Part shown: positions 35,499 to 44,055 of the stretch, one piece after another | How the letters are laid out: the number at the start of each line of letters is the position of its first letter | Numbering within the stretch: the first letter of the stretch is position 1 | DNA from: an uncultured Methylocystaceae bacterium | Lineage (GTDB): Bacteria; Pseudomonadota; Alphaproteobacteria; Rhizobiales; Beijerinckiaceae | Length of the DNA: 64,000 nt | Reading direction: 5' to 3' | Assembly: GCA_937870755.1 (NCBI GenBank) | Contig: CALMZV010000018.1 | Coordinates: forward strand, 29,718-93,717 | Translations under genes and position numbers: made by a program | Notes under the pieces: model-generated | The model's input: only the letters and a program-made list of their open reading frames with translations | Told to the model about the DNA's origin: nothing | The model's database searches: none

Positions 35499-35521
35499 AC
35501 GGTCCGGCTTGACCGGGCCGT
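35499..35521. terminator. Possible convergent hairpin between hsp20 and regulator gene
   Basis: ACGGTCCGG and CCGGGCCGT can pair over nine bases (one G-T pair) with a 5-base loop. There is no T-tract, and the hairpin touches the stop of the minus-strand gene. Position between two convergent genes supports a terminator, but weakly. Confidence 0.35.
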
Positions 35522-36138
35522 CATTCCATCACCGCTGCCTTGAGAATGCAGACCATGGTCGCGCGGGCGGGCGCGTCGGCGCGATTGCGGATGACATGCG
35601 GCCGGTCGCAGCGATAACGCAGGGTTTCGCCGGCTCTGGCGGTTTCCGTCACGCCGGCGACCTCCACCTCCAGTTCGCCCTCCATCACGGACAGGCATTC
35701 GACCGAGCCGCGCTGATGGGCGTCCGATTCGAGCACGCCGCCGGGACCGGCCGAAAAATCATACCATTGCAGCCATTCGACGGTCTTGATCCAGCCGATG
35801 ATGGCGAGCCGGCATTGCCCGTCGTCCGACACGAGAATGGGCGTGTCGCCGCGCGAGGATTTCTCGATGAACGGGCCTTCTTGCACGCCCTGGAGAACGC
35901 GTTCGATGGATATGTCCAGCGCCTGCGACAGGCGCCAGATGGTGGCGAGCGTGGGGTTGGTCTCGTTGCGCTCGATCTGGCTGATGATGGACTTGGCCAC
36001 GCCGGATTGTTCCGACAATTCGGACAGCGAGAGATTGTAGGCCTTGCGCAGCCGCTGGACCGTGCGCCCGAGCTGTCCGGACACGGCCTGTGCGCCGGCC
36101 TCCAATGCTTTCTGCCTGTCTCGTCCTTCCACACCCAT
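35521..36138 (-). CDS. XRE-family regulator with C-terminal cupin domain
   Basis: The 205-residue protein has an N-terminal helix-turn-helix (LRKAYNLSLSELSEQSGVAKSIISQIERNETNPTLATIWR, written in part) followed by a cupin domain with a conserved CLSVMEGELEV region. Such regulators often control transporter or catabolic genes and sense a small ligand with the cupin. The ATG at 36138 has GGGAG six bases upstream. It lies 64 bases after a DMT-transporter gene and is probably in the same operon, so it may control it. Confidence 0.88.
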   Translation of the reverse strand: MGVEGRDRQKALEAGAQAVSGQLGRTVQRLRKAYNLSLSELSEQSGVAKSIISQIERNETNPTLATIWRLSQALDISIERVLQGVQEGPFIEKSSRGDTPILVSDDGQCRLAIIGWIKTVEWLQWYDFSAGPGGVLESDAHQRGSVECLSVMEGELEVEVAGVTETARAGETLRYRCDRPHVIRNRADAPARATMVCILKAAVME

Positions 36139-36202
36139 CGGTTGCTCCCGAGTTCGTTTGGGATAGTAGCCGAATTTGTTTGGAAGAACGAACGAAATCG
36201 CG

Positions 36203-37156
36203 TCAGGTCGTGCGGCCGACGCCACTGGCGCGTCGCTCCGGGCGGGCCAGACCAAGCCGGTGCTCCCGCCAGATCAGATAGAGGCCGGCCAGGGTGACGA
36301 CGGTCGCCCCCACGACGATCCGCATGGACGGGATCTCGCCGAAGAACATATAGCCGAGCGCCACCGCCCAGATCATCGATGCGTAGTCGAATGGCGCGAT
36401 GACCGAGGCGTCGGCGTAGCGATAGCTTTCGGTGAGCATGATCTGGCCCGCGCCGCCCGCCAGACCGATCGCGCACAATATGCCGAACTGACCCCAGCTC
36501 GGCGCCCGCCAAAGTTGATCGGCGAAGAACGCGCCGAGCGGAGCCGCGAGCGGCCACAGCAGTCCCGCCGTCATCAGCAGGAAGCTCAGTGACGTCGTGA
36601 GCATGGAGAAATAGAACACGATGGCGCCGGTCGTCTCGGTCTGGGTGAGGCGGCGCGTCTGGATGGTCGCGAGCGAGGCGCAACTTGCGCCGAACAGCGC
36701 GGCGAGCACCCCGAAGGTCGAGCCGGCGCCTTCGCCCAGGTGATCGGAGACCATGACGATCACACCGACAAACCCGGCCGCAACGGCGCTCCAGCGATAG
36801 GCGCGCACATGTTCGCCAAGGAACAGCGCGGCGATCACCACCACCAGAAGCGGCGTCATATAGCCGATGGCCGTCGCATCCGGCAGCGGCAGCAACGCGA
36901 GGCCGAGAAAGAATCCGCCCATGCCGCCCGTGCCGACAATGCCGCGCAATAGATGGCCGAACGGCCGCCTGGTGTGAATGGCGCGCGGAAATTCGCCGAC
37001 CCATCGCAGCCAGATCACCAGCGCCACCAGCGCGAACAGCGAGCGGAAGAACACGATCTGCGAAATGGGCAAGGCGCTCGCCATCGCCTTGGCGAGCGCG
37101 CCCATGCAGGCGAACGCGAAGGTTGAGGCGAGTTTGAGCGCGACGCCTGTCAGCAT
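36203..37156 (-). CDS. EamA/DMT-family transporter
   Basis: The 317-residue protein has ten hydrophobic helices in two EamA repeats (for example VALKLASTFAFACMGALAKA and IGLAGGAGQIMLTESYRYA). DMT transporters export or import small metabolites; the substrate is unknown. Its ATG shares a base with the stop of the upstream SDR gene (TGATG), so the two are translationally coupled. The adjacent cupin regulator could control it. Confidence 0.88.
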   Translation of the reverse strand: MLTGVALKLASTFAFACMGALAKAMASALPISQIVFFRSLFALVALVIWLRWVGEFPRAIHTRRPFGHLLRGIVGTGGMGGFFLGLALLPLPDATAIGYMTPLLVVVIAALFLGEHVRAYRWSAVAAGFVGVIVMVSDHLGEGAGSTFGVLAALFGASCASLATIQTRRLTQTETTGAIVFYFSMLTTSLSFLLMTAGLLWPLAAPLGAFFADQLWRAPSWGQFGILCAIGLAGGAGQIMLTESYRYADASVIAPFDYASMIWAVALGYMFFGEIPSMRIVVGATVVTLAGLYLIWREHRLGLARPERRASGVGRTT

Positions 37157-37935
37157 CACACAACCGTGTTGAAGGCGCCGCCGTCGATGAGGATGGATTG
37201 GCCCGTGATATAGCCGGCATGCGCGCTCGCCAGGAAGGCGCAGAGATGGCCAAACTCCTCCGGCCGGCCGTAACGTTTGGCCGGCACGCTCTTCTCGCGT
37301 TCGGCGCGGAAGGCTTCGAGCGTCATGCCGCGCATCTGCGCCTGTCTCGCGCCGGCCGAGGCAATGCGGTCTGTGTCGAACACGCCGGGCAGTATGTGAT
37401 TGATCGTGACGTTGCGGTCGGCGAACGCGCGCGCGGCGGCCGCCAGAAACGCGGTGAGGCCGGCGCGCGCGCCCGAAGACAGGTCCAGACCGATCAGAGG
37501 GGTGCGCACGGAGGCCGACGTGATGTCGATGATGCGGCCGAAACCGCGCGCCGCCATGCCGTCGATGGTCGCCTGCACCAGCGCGATGGGCGCGATCATG
37601 TTGGCCTCGAGCCCGGCGATCATCTCCGCGTGCGAAATCTGGCGGAAGTCCTTCGGCGGGGGGCCGCCGTTGTTGTTGACGAGAATGTCGGGTTCGGGAC
37701 AGGCTGCCAGGAGCGCCGCACGCCCTTCGGGCAGACCGACGTCGCACGCGACCGCGTTGACGCGCGCGCCGGTCGTGCGGCGAATTTCGTCGGCTGCTTT
37801 TTCCAGAACGCCGGCGTCGCGGCCGTTCATCACGATCTCGCAGCCGGCTTCGGCGAGCGCGCGCGCGCAGGCTTTGCCCAGCCCGCGCGATGAGGCGCAG
37901 ACAATGGCCTTGCGGCCGGCGATTCCGAGGTCCAT
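37156..37935 (-). CDS. SDR family protein lacking the usual YxxxK motif
   Basis: The 259-residue protein has a Rossmann nucleotide-binding start (ASSRGLGKA), DILVNNNGGPP, GYITGQSILIDGG and other marks of short-chain dehydrogenases. The catalytic YxxxK is not visible; the equivalent region reads DLSSGARAGLTAF, where Tyr and Lys are absent. Some SDR subgroups lack the motif, so the activity is uncertain. The ATG at 37935 has GGGAG upstream. It is coupled to the EamA transporter gene. Confidence 0.85.
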   Translation of the reverse strand: MDLGIAGRKAIVCASSRGLGKACARALAEAGCEIVMNGRDAGVLEKAADEIRRTTGARVNAVACDVGLPEGRAALLAACPEPDILVNNNGGPPPKDFRQISHAEMIAGLEANMIAPIALVQATIDGMAARGFGRIIDITSASVRTPLIGLDLSSGARAGLTAFLAAAARAFADRNVTINHILPGVFDTDRIASAGARQAQMRGMTLEAFRAEREKSVPAKRYGRPEEFGHLCAFLASAHAGYITGQSILIDGGAFNTVV

Positions 37936-38006
37936 GGCGTCGCGCTCCCGAACTGTCATTATGTCCACGCTTAAAGCGATTGAAGAAGACTGCCAACCGG
38001 CGCGCT

Positions 38007-38495
38007 TCAGGCGAACAGCGCCAGCCGCTCGCGCGCCGGCAGCGCGTCGAGCCGTGCGAGCGGTCGCGGCGCCGGCGGTTGCGGAAGCGCGCGCGGGGCG
38101 GGGGGCGTCAGCAGGGCGGGCGGCGCGGTCTCCAGCCCTTGCAGGATGCGCTGCCCGAGTTCGCGCACAAGGCGCGCCTGCCGGTCGATCTCCGTGCACA
38201 ACACGCCGTCGAAGCCGCGTTCGCGCATCGACCACACGATGTCGGACAGGCGCTCAGCGATCCGGTCCGCCTCCGGATGCGGTTCGCGCGCGGGCGTGGG
38301 CGCGACGCCGGGGCCTGCGCCCGTGAGCATCGCCTCCAACCTGTCGGCGAGATCGGACAGGCGCTGCGTTTCCGCCAGGCGCTGACGACGGGCGAATTCC
38401 ATCAGGAACCAGCGGCCGCGCGCGGTCTCCATCACCGCTTCTTCGATGGCGGCGTAATCGGATGGTTTCAGGTCCGGCGGCGGGGCTGGCGACAT
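38007..38495 (-). CDS. Conserved hypothetical, CheZ-like helical protein
   Basis: The 162-residue protein is soluble and helical. The segment YAAIEEAVMETARGRWFLMEFARRQR is written here only in part: ETARGRWFL is a hallmark of a group conserved in alphaproteobacteria and annotated as CheZ-like or hypothetical. Its Pro-rich middle and C-terminal parts are variable. Function is unknown; a link to chemotaxis phosphatase is weak. The ATG at 38495 follows a longer frame without a good ribosome site. It may lead the operon that contains the SDR and EamA genes. Confidence 0.6.
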   Translation of the reverse strand: MSPAPPPDLKPSDYAAIEEAVMETARGRWFLMEFARRQRLAETQRLSDLADRLEAMLTGAGPGVAPTPAREPHPEADRIAERLSDIVWSMRERGFDGVLCTEIDRQARLVRELGQRILQGLETAPPALLTPPAPRALPQPPAPRPLARLDALPARERLALFA

Positions 38496-38612
38496 GGCGA
38501 ATCGATTTTCAGCAGCATCGGGCAAAGTCGCCCATCTGCATAGGCGCCGGCTTGCGCGAGGGCTGCGCTTCGCGGTTAGGTAGCGCCATAACAACGTTTA
38601 CGGGAGGTTGTC

Positions 38613-39395
38613 GTGGGGCGCATGCAGGGTCGAAGCGGGATTGTGACGGCAGCGGGTTCAGGCATGGGGCGGGCGGGCGCGCTGCTGCTGGCGCGCGAAG
38701 GCGCCGCGGTGTGCTGCGTGGACCGCGACGGCGCGGCGGCGCAGGCCGTCGTCGCCGAGATCGTGGCCGCCGGCGGGCGCGCCCATGCGATCGCCGTCGA
38801 CCTTCGCGCGCCCGAACGCGCCCGCGCGATCTTCGGCGAGGCGGAGGCCGTGCTCGGTCCAGTCGATTTTCTCTGGAACCATCTGGGCCATCCCGGTCCC
38901 TCGGCGATCGAGGATCTCGACGTCGAGGCGTGGAGCCTGGCGATCGATCTCAACATGCGCTCGCCGCTCCTGACTGCCGCCGCCGCGCTGAAGGCGATGG
39001 CCGCGCGCGGAAAGGGCAGCATCCTGTTCACGGCCTCGACGTCGGGATTGTCAGCTTCCTCGTTCAGCCCGGTTTATTCCGGCGCGAAGTTCGGCGTGAT
39101 CGGCCTCGCCAAAGGCCTCGCCAAACGCTACGCCAAACAGGGCGTGCGCGTGAACGCCATCTGTCCGGGGCCTGTCGACACGCCGATGCTGCGCGTGTTC
39201 GTCAACCGGCCGGATCAGGCGGGCGCGGCGGCCGCCGATACCGAATCGCTGGTGCGCCAGTTCGGCGCTTCGACCGCGATGGGCCGGCCGGGCCGGCCGG
39301 AGGAAATCGCCGCCGCCGCGCTGTTTCTGTTGTCGGACGAAGCCTCGTTCGTCACCGGGGTCGCGCTGCCGGTCGACGGCGGGCTGACGGCGTGA
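38613..39395 (+). CDS. SDR family NAD(P)-dependent oxidoreductase
   Basis: The 260-residue enzyme has TAAGSGMGRAGA (nucleotide binding), NHLGHPGP (the NAG-like position, with substitution), a Ser in FTASTSGLSAS (about residue 142) and YSGAK (about 155-159), the active-site Tyr and Lys. The C-terminus has GVALPVDGG. Substrate is not clear. A GTG start at 38613 with GGGAGG at 5 bases is chosen over the ATG at 38622. Confidence 0.9.
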   Translation: MGRMQGRSGIVTAAGSGMGRAGALLLAREGAAVCCVDRDGAAAQAVVAEIVAAGGRAHAIAVDLRAPERARAIFGEAEAVLGPVDFLWNHLGHPGPSAIEDLDVEAWSLAIDLNMRSPLLTAAAALKAMAARGKGSILFTASTSGLSASSFSPVYSGAKFGVIGLAKGLAKRYAKQGVRVNAICPGPVDTPMLRVFVNRPDQAGAAAADTESLVRQFGASTAMGRPGRPEEIAAAALFLLSDEASFVTGVALPVDGGLTA

Positions 39396-39398
39396 ACC

Positions 39399-40445
39399 TC
39401 AGGGCTTCTCCTTGAACAGGAACGGCGCCACGTCCGACACGCCGGGCTGTTTGAGCGCGGCGTAGGGCATGGGGCGGCACACCGCCATCGCCGACAGGCC
39501 GATCCGCGCGGTCAGCATTCCGTTCAGCACGCCTTCGCCAAGTCGCGCCGACAGGCGTGCGGCGATGCCGTGGCCGAGAATCTGCTGCACCAGCGAATCG
39601 CCGATGGCGACGCCGCCGGTGATGGCCAGGTGCGCGCCGACGGAACGCGCCAGTTTGAGAAAGCCGAGCAGGCCCGGCCGTCCTCCGTAGATTTCAGATA
39701 TGCGGCGGATGAGCCGCACCGCCTGCGCGCCGACGAACAGCACGTCGACGATCGCGCGCGGGGCGATGGCGGTCACGACCGAGACGCGCCTGGCGGCGGC
39801 CGCGATCTCGTGCTGCGCGCTCTGGTCGAGCGCGGTCATCAGATTGCGTTCGGCGATGTCGATGAGATCGCGGCCGTCGACGATCTCGCGCGTGAGTTCG
39901 CCCACCAGCGCGCGCGCACGCGCCGTATCGGGACGCTTCTCGTAGATGGAGACGAGTTCGCGCACCCGCGCGCGCGCGGCCTCCCGGTCGTCCGCCGTTC
40001 GGGCTTCAGCCAGCGCGACATGGAGTTTTGCGATGTGGCGCTGGCGAAAGACCGCGCGCGCTTCGCGCAGGCCCAACACGAGCAACGCCAGAACGGCGGC
40101 GGCGGCCAGCGCGACGCCGATCCAGCCCAGCGTCTGCGAACGGGTGAACAGATCGTCGATCAGTTGCGTCAGCCACAGGCCGAGCGCGAGACCGACCAGT
40201 CCCGTCAGCGCCGACCAGAACAGCCCGCCCCACGACACCAGCGAGCGTTGCAGCACGCCGCGCTTTTGTGCGACTTCGACCGCCTCTTCGCCGTCCGGCT
40301 CCGCCAGTCCGGACGGAGCGAACGGGTCGGGGGTTGACGCCACCACCGCGCCGGACGCCGTGCGGATTTCGTCGTCCATGCGCACGGCGGCCTCGTCCAG
40401 CCGGAACGCGCGCGGGCGCTGGCGTTGTGGCGTTTCGCCGTTCAT
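39399..40445 (-). CDS. YcjF-family (TIGR01620) membrane protein
   Basis: The 348-residue protein has an N-terminal charged region, two membrane helices (about residues 70-115) and a C-terminal DUF697-like domain. In Enterobacteria the ycjF gene follows ycjX; both are stress-induced and of unknown function. The same gene order is seen here: the ATG overlaps the ycjX stop by four bases (ATGA). The pairing supports the call more than any motif. Confidence 0.85.
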   Translation of the reverse strand: MNGETPQRQRPRAFRLDEAAVRMDDEIRTASGAVVASTPDPFAPSGLAEPDGEEAVEVAQKRGVLQRSLVSWGGLFWSALTGLVGLALGLWLTQLIDDLFTRSQTLGWIGVALAAAAVLALLVLGLREARAVFRQRHIAKLHVALAEARTADDREAARARVRELVSIYEKRPDTARARALVGELTREIVDGRDLIDIAERNLMTALDQSAQHEIAAAARRVSVVTAIAPRAIVDVLFVGAQAVRLIRRISEIYGGRPGLLGFLKLARSVGAHLAITGGVAIGDSLVQQILGHGIAARLSARLGEGVLNGMLTARIGLSAMAVCRPMPYAALKQPGVSDVAPFLFKEKP

Positions 40446-41938
40446 TCTAGCCGATCTCCGATCAGGAATTCGAGCGCGCGGTCCAGGCGTATGGAGGGCA
40501 GGGGCAGCGGCTGACCGTCCTTGCCGAGTTTGGGCGCGGGGGGGCGAAACCGAACGAACCGATAATCGGCGTGCGTATGCGGCGCCGCTATGCCCTCGCC
40601 GCGAAACACGGCTTTCGGATCGGCCGGCAGGTCTCCGGGAAAGATGGCGGCTTCCGCGCGGCCGTCGAACAGTTCGCCGTCGACACGCTCGCCGGCGAGC
40701 GGCACGCCGACGATGGCTTCTAGATCGCTCCGCTCGCTGACGAGACGGGCCTGACGGATGGTGGCCTCGCGCGTCGCGCGCACGGCCGCGAGCGCGATCA
40801 CGTCCACATCGGCGCCGACGTTTTCGGCGCGCGCAATGGCGCGCGCGGTCAGCATGCGCAGGATCGCTTCCAGCCGGTCGTGACTGGTGTGATGCAAGTG
40901 GTCGGCCTTGGTCGCGGCGAACAGGATGCGATCGATCTTCGGGCGGAAGATAGCGGAGAACATGCCGCTGCGGCCGGCGCGAAAGGCGAGCAGCACCTCC
41001 GTCAGCGCGTTTTCGAGATCGCGCACGGCGGCGGGACCGGAGTTGAGCGCGCTCAGCGCGTCGACCAGCACGATCTGACGGTCGAGCCGCGCGAAATGAT
41101 CGCGAAAGAACGGTCTGACGACATGCGCCTTATAGGCCTCGTAGCGACGCTCCATCATCGCGTGCAGGGAGCCGCTGTCGGCTTCCTGTCCCTCGCCCAG
41201 CTTCAGCGGCGCGAACGTGAGCGCAGGTGATCCTTCCAGATCGCCGGGCATCAGAAACCGGCCTGGCGGCAGCGTGGAGAGCGCATATTCGTCGGCGCGC
41301 GCGGCGTGCAGATAGCCGGTGAAGAGCGCGGCGAGCCTGCGCGCCGTCTCCTCGCTCGCGGCGCTTGCGGAATCGGTCTCGACGGTCGCGCCGCGCCAGT
41401 CGACGGCCAGCGGCGCACGCGCCGCGGAGGCGGACGCCTCCAACGTCTCGCGGGACCAGTCAGCATAGGATTTGCCGAGCAGCGGAAGGTCCAGAAGCCA
41501 TTCGCCGGGATAGTCGACGATGTCGAGCGTGAGTTCGGAGGGGCCAGAGCGCCAGCCCGGCCCGCGTTCGAATTCGATGGTCACGCGCAATTCGGAAATG
41601 CGGCGCGTGGACTGCGGCCAGGCCCGGTCCGGGCCGGTCAGGGCGGCGATGTGGTCCTCATAGGCGAAACGTGGCACATGATCGTCGGGCTGGTGTTCGA
41701 GCCGCGCGCGTTTCAGCCGGCCTTCGGCGTGCACCTTGAACACCGGCAGCACGCGCTCGTCGTCGCGCGCGGCCGCGGCGGCGCGCACGAGGTTCTGCAC
41801 CAGCGCCGTGATGAACACTGTCTTGCCAGCCCGCGACAGGCCGGTCACGCCTAGGCGCAGACCCGTTCCGGTCAGGTAGTCGCCGAGCGAGGAGGCCGCG
41901 ATGCGGGCCTCGAACAGGATGTCCTTCAAAATCGACAA
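40442..41938 (-). CDS. YcjX-family P-loop GTPase
   Basis: The 498-residue protein has a P-loop GVTGLSRAGKTVF (about 30-42), a switch-like DIVDYPGEWLLDLPLLG, and the family's LDRQIVLVDALSALNSGPA and FAATKADHLHH. The family is annotated as a stress-induced GTPase. No membrane helix is evident, so it probably associates with the YcjF membrane partner encoded next. It lies 90 bases downstream of the P5-like gene. Confidence 0.92.
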   Translation of the reverse strand: MSILKDILFEARIAASSLGDYLTGTGLRLGVTGLSRAGKTVFITALVQNLVRAAAAARDDERVLPVFKVHAEGRLKRARLEHQPDDHVPRFAYEDHIAALTGPDRAWPQSTRRISELRVTIEFERGPGWRSGPSELTLDIVDYPGEWLLDLPLLGKSYADWSRETLEASASAARAPLAVDWRGATVETDSASAASEETARRLAALFTGYLHAARADEYALSTLPPGRFLMPGDLEGSPALTFAPLKLGEGQEADSGSLHAMMERRYEAYKAHVVRPFFRDHFARLDRQIVLVDALSALNSGPAAVRDLENALTEVLLAFRAGRSGMFSAIFRPKIDRILFAATKADHLHHTSHDRLEAILRMLTARAIARAENVGADVDVIALAAVRATREATIRQARLVSERSDLEAIVGVPLAGERVDGELFDGRAEAAIFPGDLPADPKAVFRGEGIAAPHTHADYRFVRFRPPAPKLGKDGQPLPLPSIRLDRALEFLIGDRLE

Positions 41939-42028
41939 GGCAGACTCGGTGGGAGATGGCGGGCAGGCGTACAGATAAGCGTGGTCGCTACGCTTTCCAA
42001 CTTGCCGCCGGTCAGGGCTCGCCGCAGT

Positions 42029-43030
42029 TCAGGGCGCCGCCGCCGCCGGCGGCGGGAGCGCGGCGACGGCGCCTTCGATCAGGCTCGCGCGCGCCTTCAG
42101 CGGGCCGATTTCGACCGCAGCCATATTGAGGAGGGCGCGGACGAGGATTGGTTGCGGCCGGCCAGCGCCGTCGAACAGGTTTAGGTCGGCTTCCGGCCCC
42201 GCCGCCACGCCCTCGGCGAGTCTGGCCGCGTAATTGGCGATGCGCGCCGCATCGCTCCCGCAGACCGGCGCGCGGGGGCGGGAGTCCGGGCCGGGGGCGG
42301 GCCCGAGCGCGAGGCCGGGGAAGGGCAGCATGGCGAGGCGCACGGGGGCGACCTCGAGCGGGCCGACGCCGGCTGCGATCGTCGGGGTGCGCATGAGCGC
42401 GGGCGCGCGATCCGGCACGACCGACCGTGCGATGGCGCGTGGCTTGCCACTCTTTTTCGCTTTCGCCACACCGCCGCGCCCGTGGGCGGCGAGCCAGCGC
42501 GCGCGCAACGTATTGCCGAGGCCACGGGTGGTGAGTCCCCTGGGCTCGGGGCCGAGCAATGTGCGGCCGGCGATGCGGCCCGCCTTCGCCGGGGCGGCGA
42601 CGAAGCCGCATGTGGCCGGCGCCCAGCGCGAAACGATCGAACGCGCGGTCCTGAGGCCGAAATCGACATAGTAGCGGCGCAGCAGCACCGCAGCCGCCAT
42701 CGCGCCCTCGCGGGCGCTGGCGAACGCCACATGCCCCTCGGCGTCGGCGGCGATCTCGCCGTTCCAGCCGGCGCGCTTGATGCACCAGTAGTTGTTGAGG
42801 CGCACGCAGCGCGACAGGCCGGAAATGTCGCGGCCGAGCGCAAGCGCGATGGCCTTGTCCGTCTCAATATCGAGATTGAGCGCGCTCTCGCGTCGCCAGT
42901 TGTCGACCGCGCGCTCGCCCGGCCGGAACATTGGCGCGGCGGCAAAACCCGCCCACGCCTCCGGCAAAGCGCGCCACGGCGTCGCTTCTCCCGCAAGCGC
43001 TAAGGCCAGCGCGAACGTTTCGAGAACCAT
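42029..43030 (-). CDS. Conserved hypothetical with P5-like cell-wall-type pattern
   Basis: The 333-residue protein has a short hydrophobic start, then a central region with LNNYWCIKRAGWNG, GHVAFASAREGAMAAAVLLRRYYVD and SIVSRWAP. This order resembles phage P5-like structural proteins and bacterial relatives whose motif runs NNxG..W.G.....FA.F....G.RA....L..Y....G..T...I..WAP. The C-terminal half is Pro/Ala-rich. The resemblance is by eye only. It is 12 bases from sixA, suggesting co-transcription. Function is unknown; a phage origin is possible but no phage genes surround it. Confidence 0.5.
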   Translation of the reverse strand: MVLETFALALALAGEATPWRALPEAWAGFAAAPMFRPGERAVDNWRRESALNLDIETDKAIALALGRDISGLSRCVRLNNYWCIKRAGWNGEIAADAEGHVAFASAREGAMAAAVLLRRYYVDFGLRTARSIVSRWAPATCGFVAAPAKAGRIAGRTLLGPEPRGLTTRGLGNTLRARWLAAHGRGGVAKAKKSGKPRAIARSVVPDRAPALMRTPTIAAGVGPLEVAPVRLAMLPFPGLALGPAPGPDSRPRAPVCGSDAARIANYAARLAEGVAAGPEADLNLFDGAGRPQPILVRALLNMAAVEIGPLKARASLIEGAVAALPPPAAAAP

Positions 43031-43042
43031 AAAGCTAGTTTA

Positions 43043-43576
43043 TCAGTCCGAATCGTCGGCGTCTGCGTGCAGCATCGAGGGCGTGGTGAAACTGACGAGA
43101 CGGCCCCCGCCCCAGCCGATGTTGGACCAGGAAGGCGATTCGAAATCGAGAATGGCGAGGCCCGAGGTCGGATATTTCATGTCAAGGCGCGTGCGCGCAT
43201 CCATGTCGCCCGTCCCGGACATGCGGAAGGCGAATTCCGCAAGGCCCGGATTGTGGCCGACGACCAGCATGGTTCGAACCACATCCGGCGTCTTGTGAAA
43301 CTCGACCATCAGCGTAGATTCCTCGGCCAGATAGAGGTCCGGGTCGAAGATCACCTTGAAGCGCCGATTCATGCCGGCGATCACGCAATCGAGCGTTTCG
43401 CGCGTGCGGCGCGCATCGGAGGCGACCGCCAGATTGGGCAGGATGTTCTGCGAAGCAAGATATTCGCCGACTCGGATCGCATCTTCCCGGCCGCGCTTCG
43501 TCAACGCGCGTTCCTTGTCCCCGCCGCCTGCCTCGCGAGCGGCCTTGCCATGTCGAAGTAGAATGAGACGACGCAT
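43043..43576 (-). CDS. sixA: SixA-type phosphohistidine phosphatase
   Basis: The 177-residue histidine phosphatase has LRHGKA at residues 7-12 (phospho-acceptor His9) and a second His in VVGHNPG. SixA removes phosphate from phosphohistidine of Hpt domains or PTS proteins such as NPr. The family's typical ERALTKRGREDA follows. It is the first gene of a set followed by the P5-like protein. Confidence 0.9.
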   Translation of the reverse strand: MRRLILLRHGKAAREAGGGDKERALTKRGREDAIRVGEYLASQNILPNLAVASDARRTRETLDCVIAGMNRRFKVIFDPDLYLAEESTLMVEFHKTPDVVRTMLVVGHNPGLAEFAFRMSGTGDMDARTRLDMKYPTSGLAILDFESPSWSNIGWGGGRLVSFTTPSMLHADADDSD

Positions 43577-43751
43577 GCGAACAAGCTAGCGACAACACCT
43601 GTCAAAGGCGAGATGCCGGGCGCGGGCTCTCGCGCGACGGCTCGTCGCGGCGTTCGCGCAGGTCTCCCGGCTGGCGATCCCTGAAGTGCGGCTTGCGGCG
43701 AGCGTCGCTCTGAGCGAAAAAGGGGGCGACGACAACCAATGGGCTCTCGCC

Positions 43752-43979
43752 ATGCCGCTCTACGCCTATCGGTGCGAAGATTGCCAGACGACGTTCCAGA
43801 CGCTGGTGCGGTCCGGCGAGACGCCGGAATGCCCGCATTGCGCGAGCGTGAAACTCGACCGTCAGCTGTCGCTGATCGCCCACCCCGCGCGCGGCGACGA
43901 CTATACGCCGATGCCGGCCGTCCCCTGCGACGCCGGGGGCTGCGGCATGTGCCCGGCGATGGCGGGGGCGTGCGGGTAG
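43752..43979 (+). CDS. FmdB-family zinc-ribbon protein
   Basis: The 75-residue protein starts with PLYAYRCEDC and has a second pair in ECPHC, forming a Cys4 zinc ribbon. FmdB-type proteins are small regulators or assembly factors of unknown role. The C-terminus has extra Cys (CDAGGCGMCPAMAGACG), a possible second metal site. The ATG at 43752 is preceded by a weak ribosome-binding site. It stands alone between sixA and moxR, which are both on the other strand. Confidence 0.85.
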   Translation: MPLYAYRCEDCQTTFQTLVRSGETPECPHCASVKLDRQLSLIAHPARGDDYTPMPAVPCDAGGCGMCPAMAGACG

Positions 43980-44010
43980 CGCGGCAGTAGCAGGCGGATA
44001 CGCAAACGAC

Positions 44011-44035
44011 AACGGCGCGGGTCATCCGCGCCGTT
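44011..44035. terminator. Bidirectional terminator between zinc-ribbon gene and moxR
   Basis: A perfect 10-bp stem (AACGGCGCGG / CCGCGCCGTT) with loop GTCAT lies between two convergent genes. The T-tails are short (CGTGTTT on the plus strand), so termination efficiency is uncertain. Confidence 0.6.
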
Positions 44036-44055
44036 CGTGTTTCGGGTCGTCGCTT

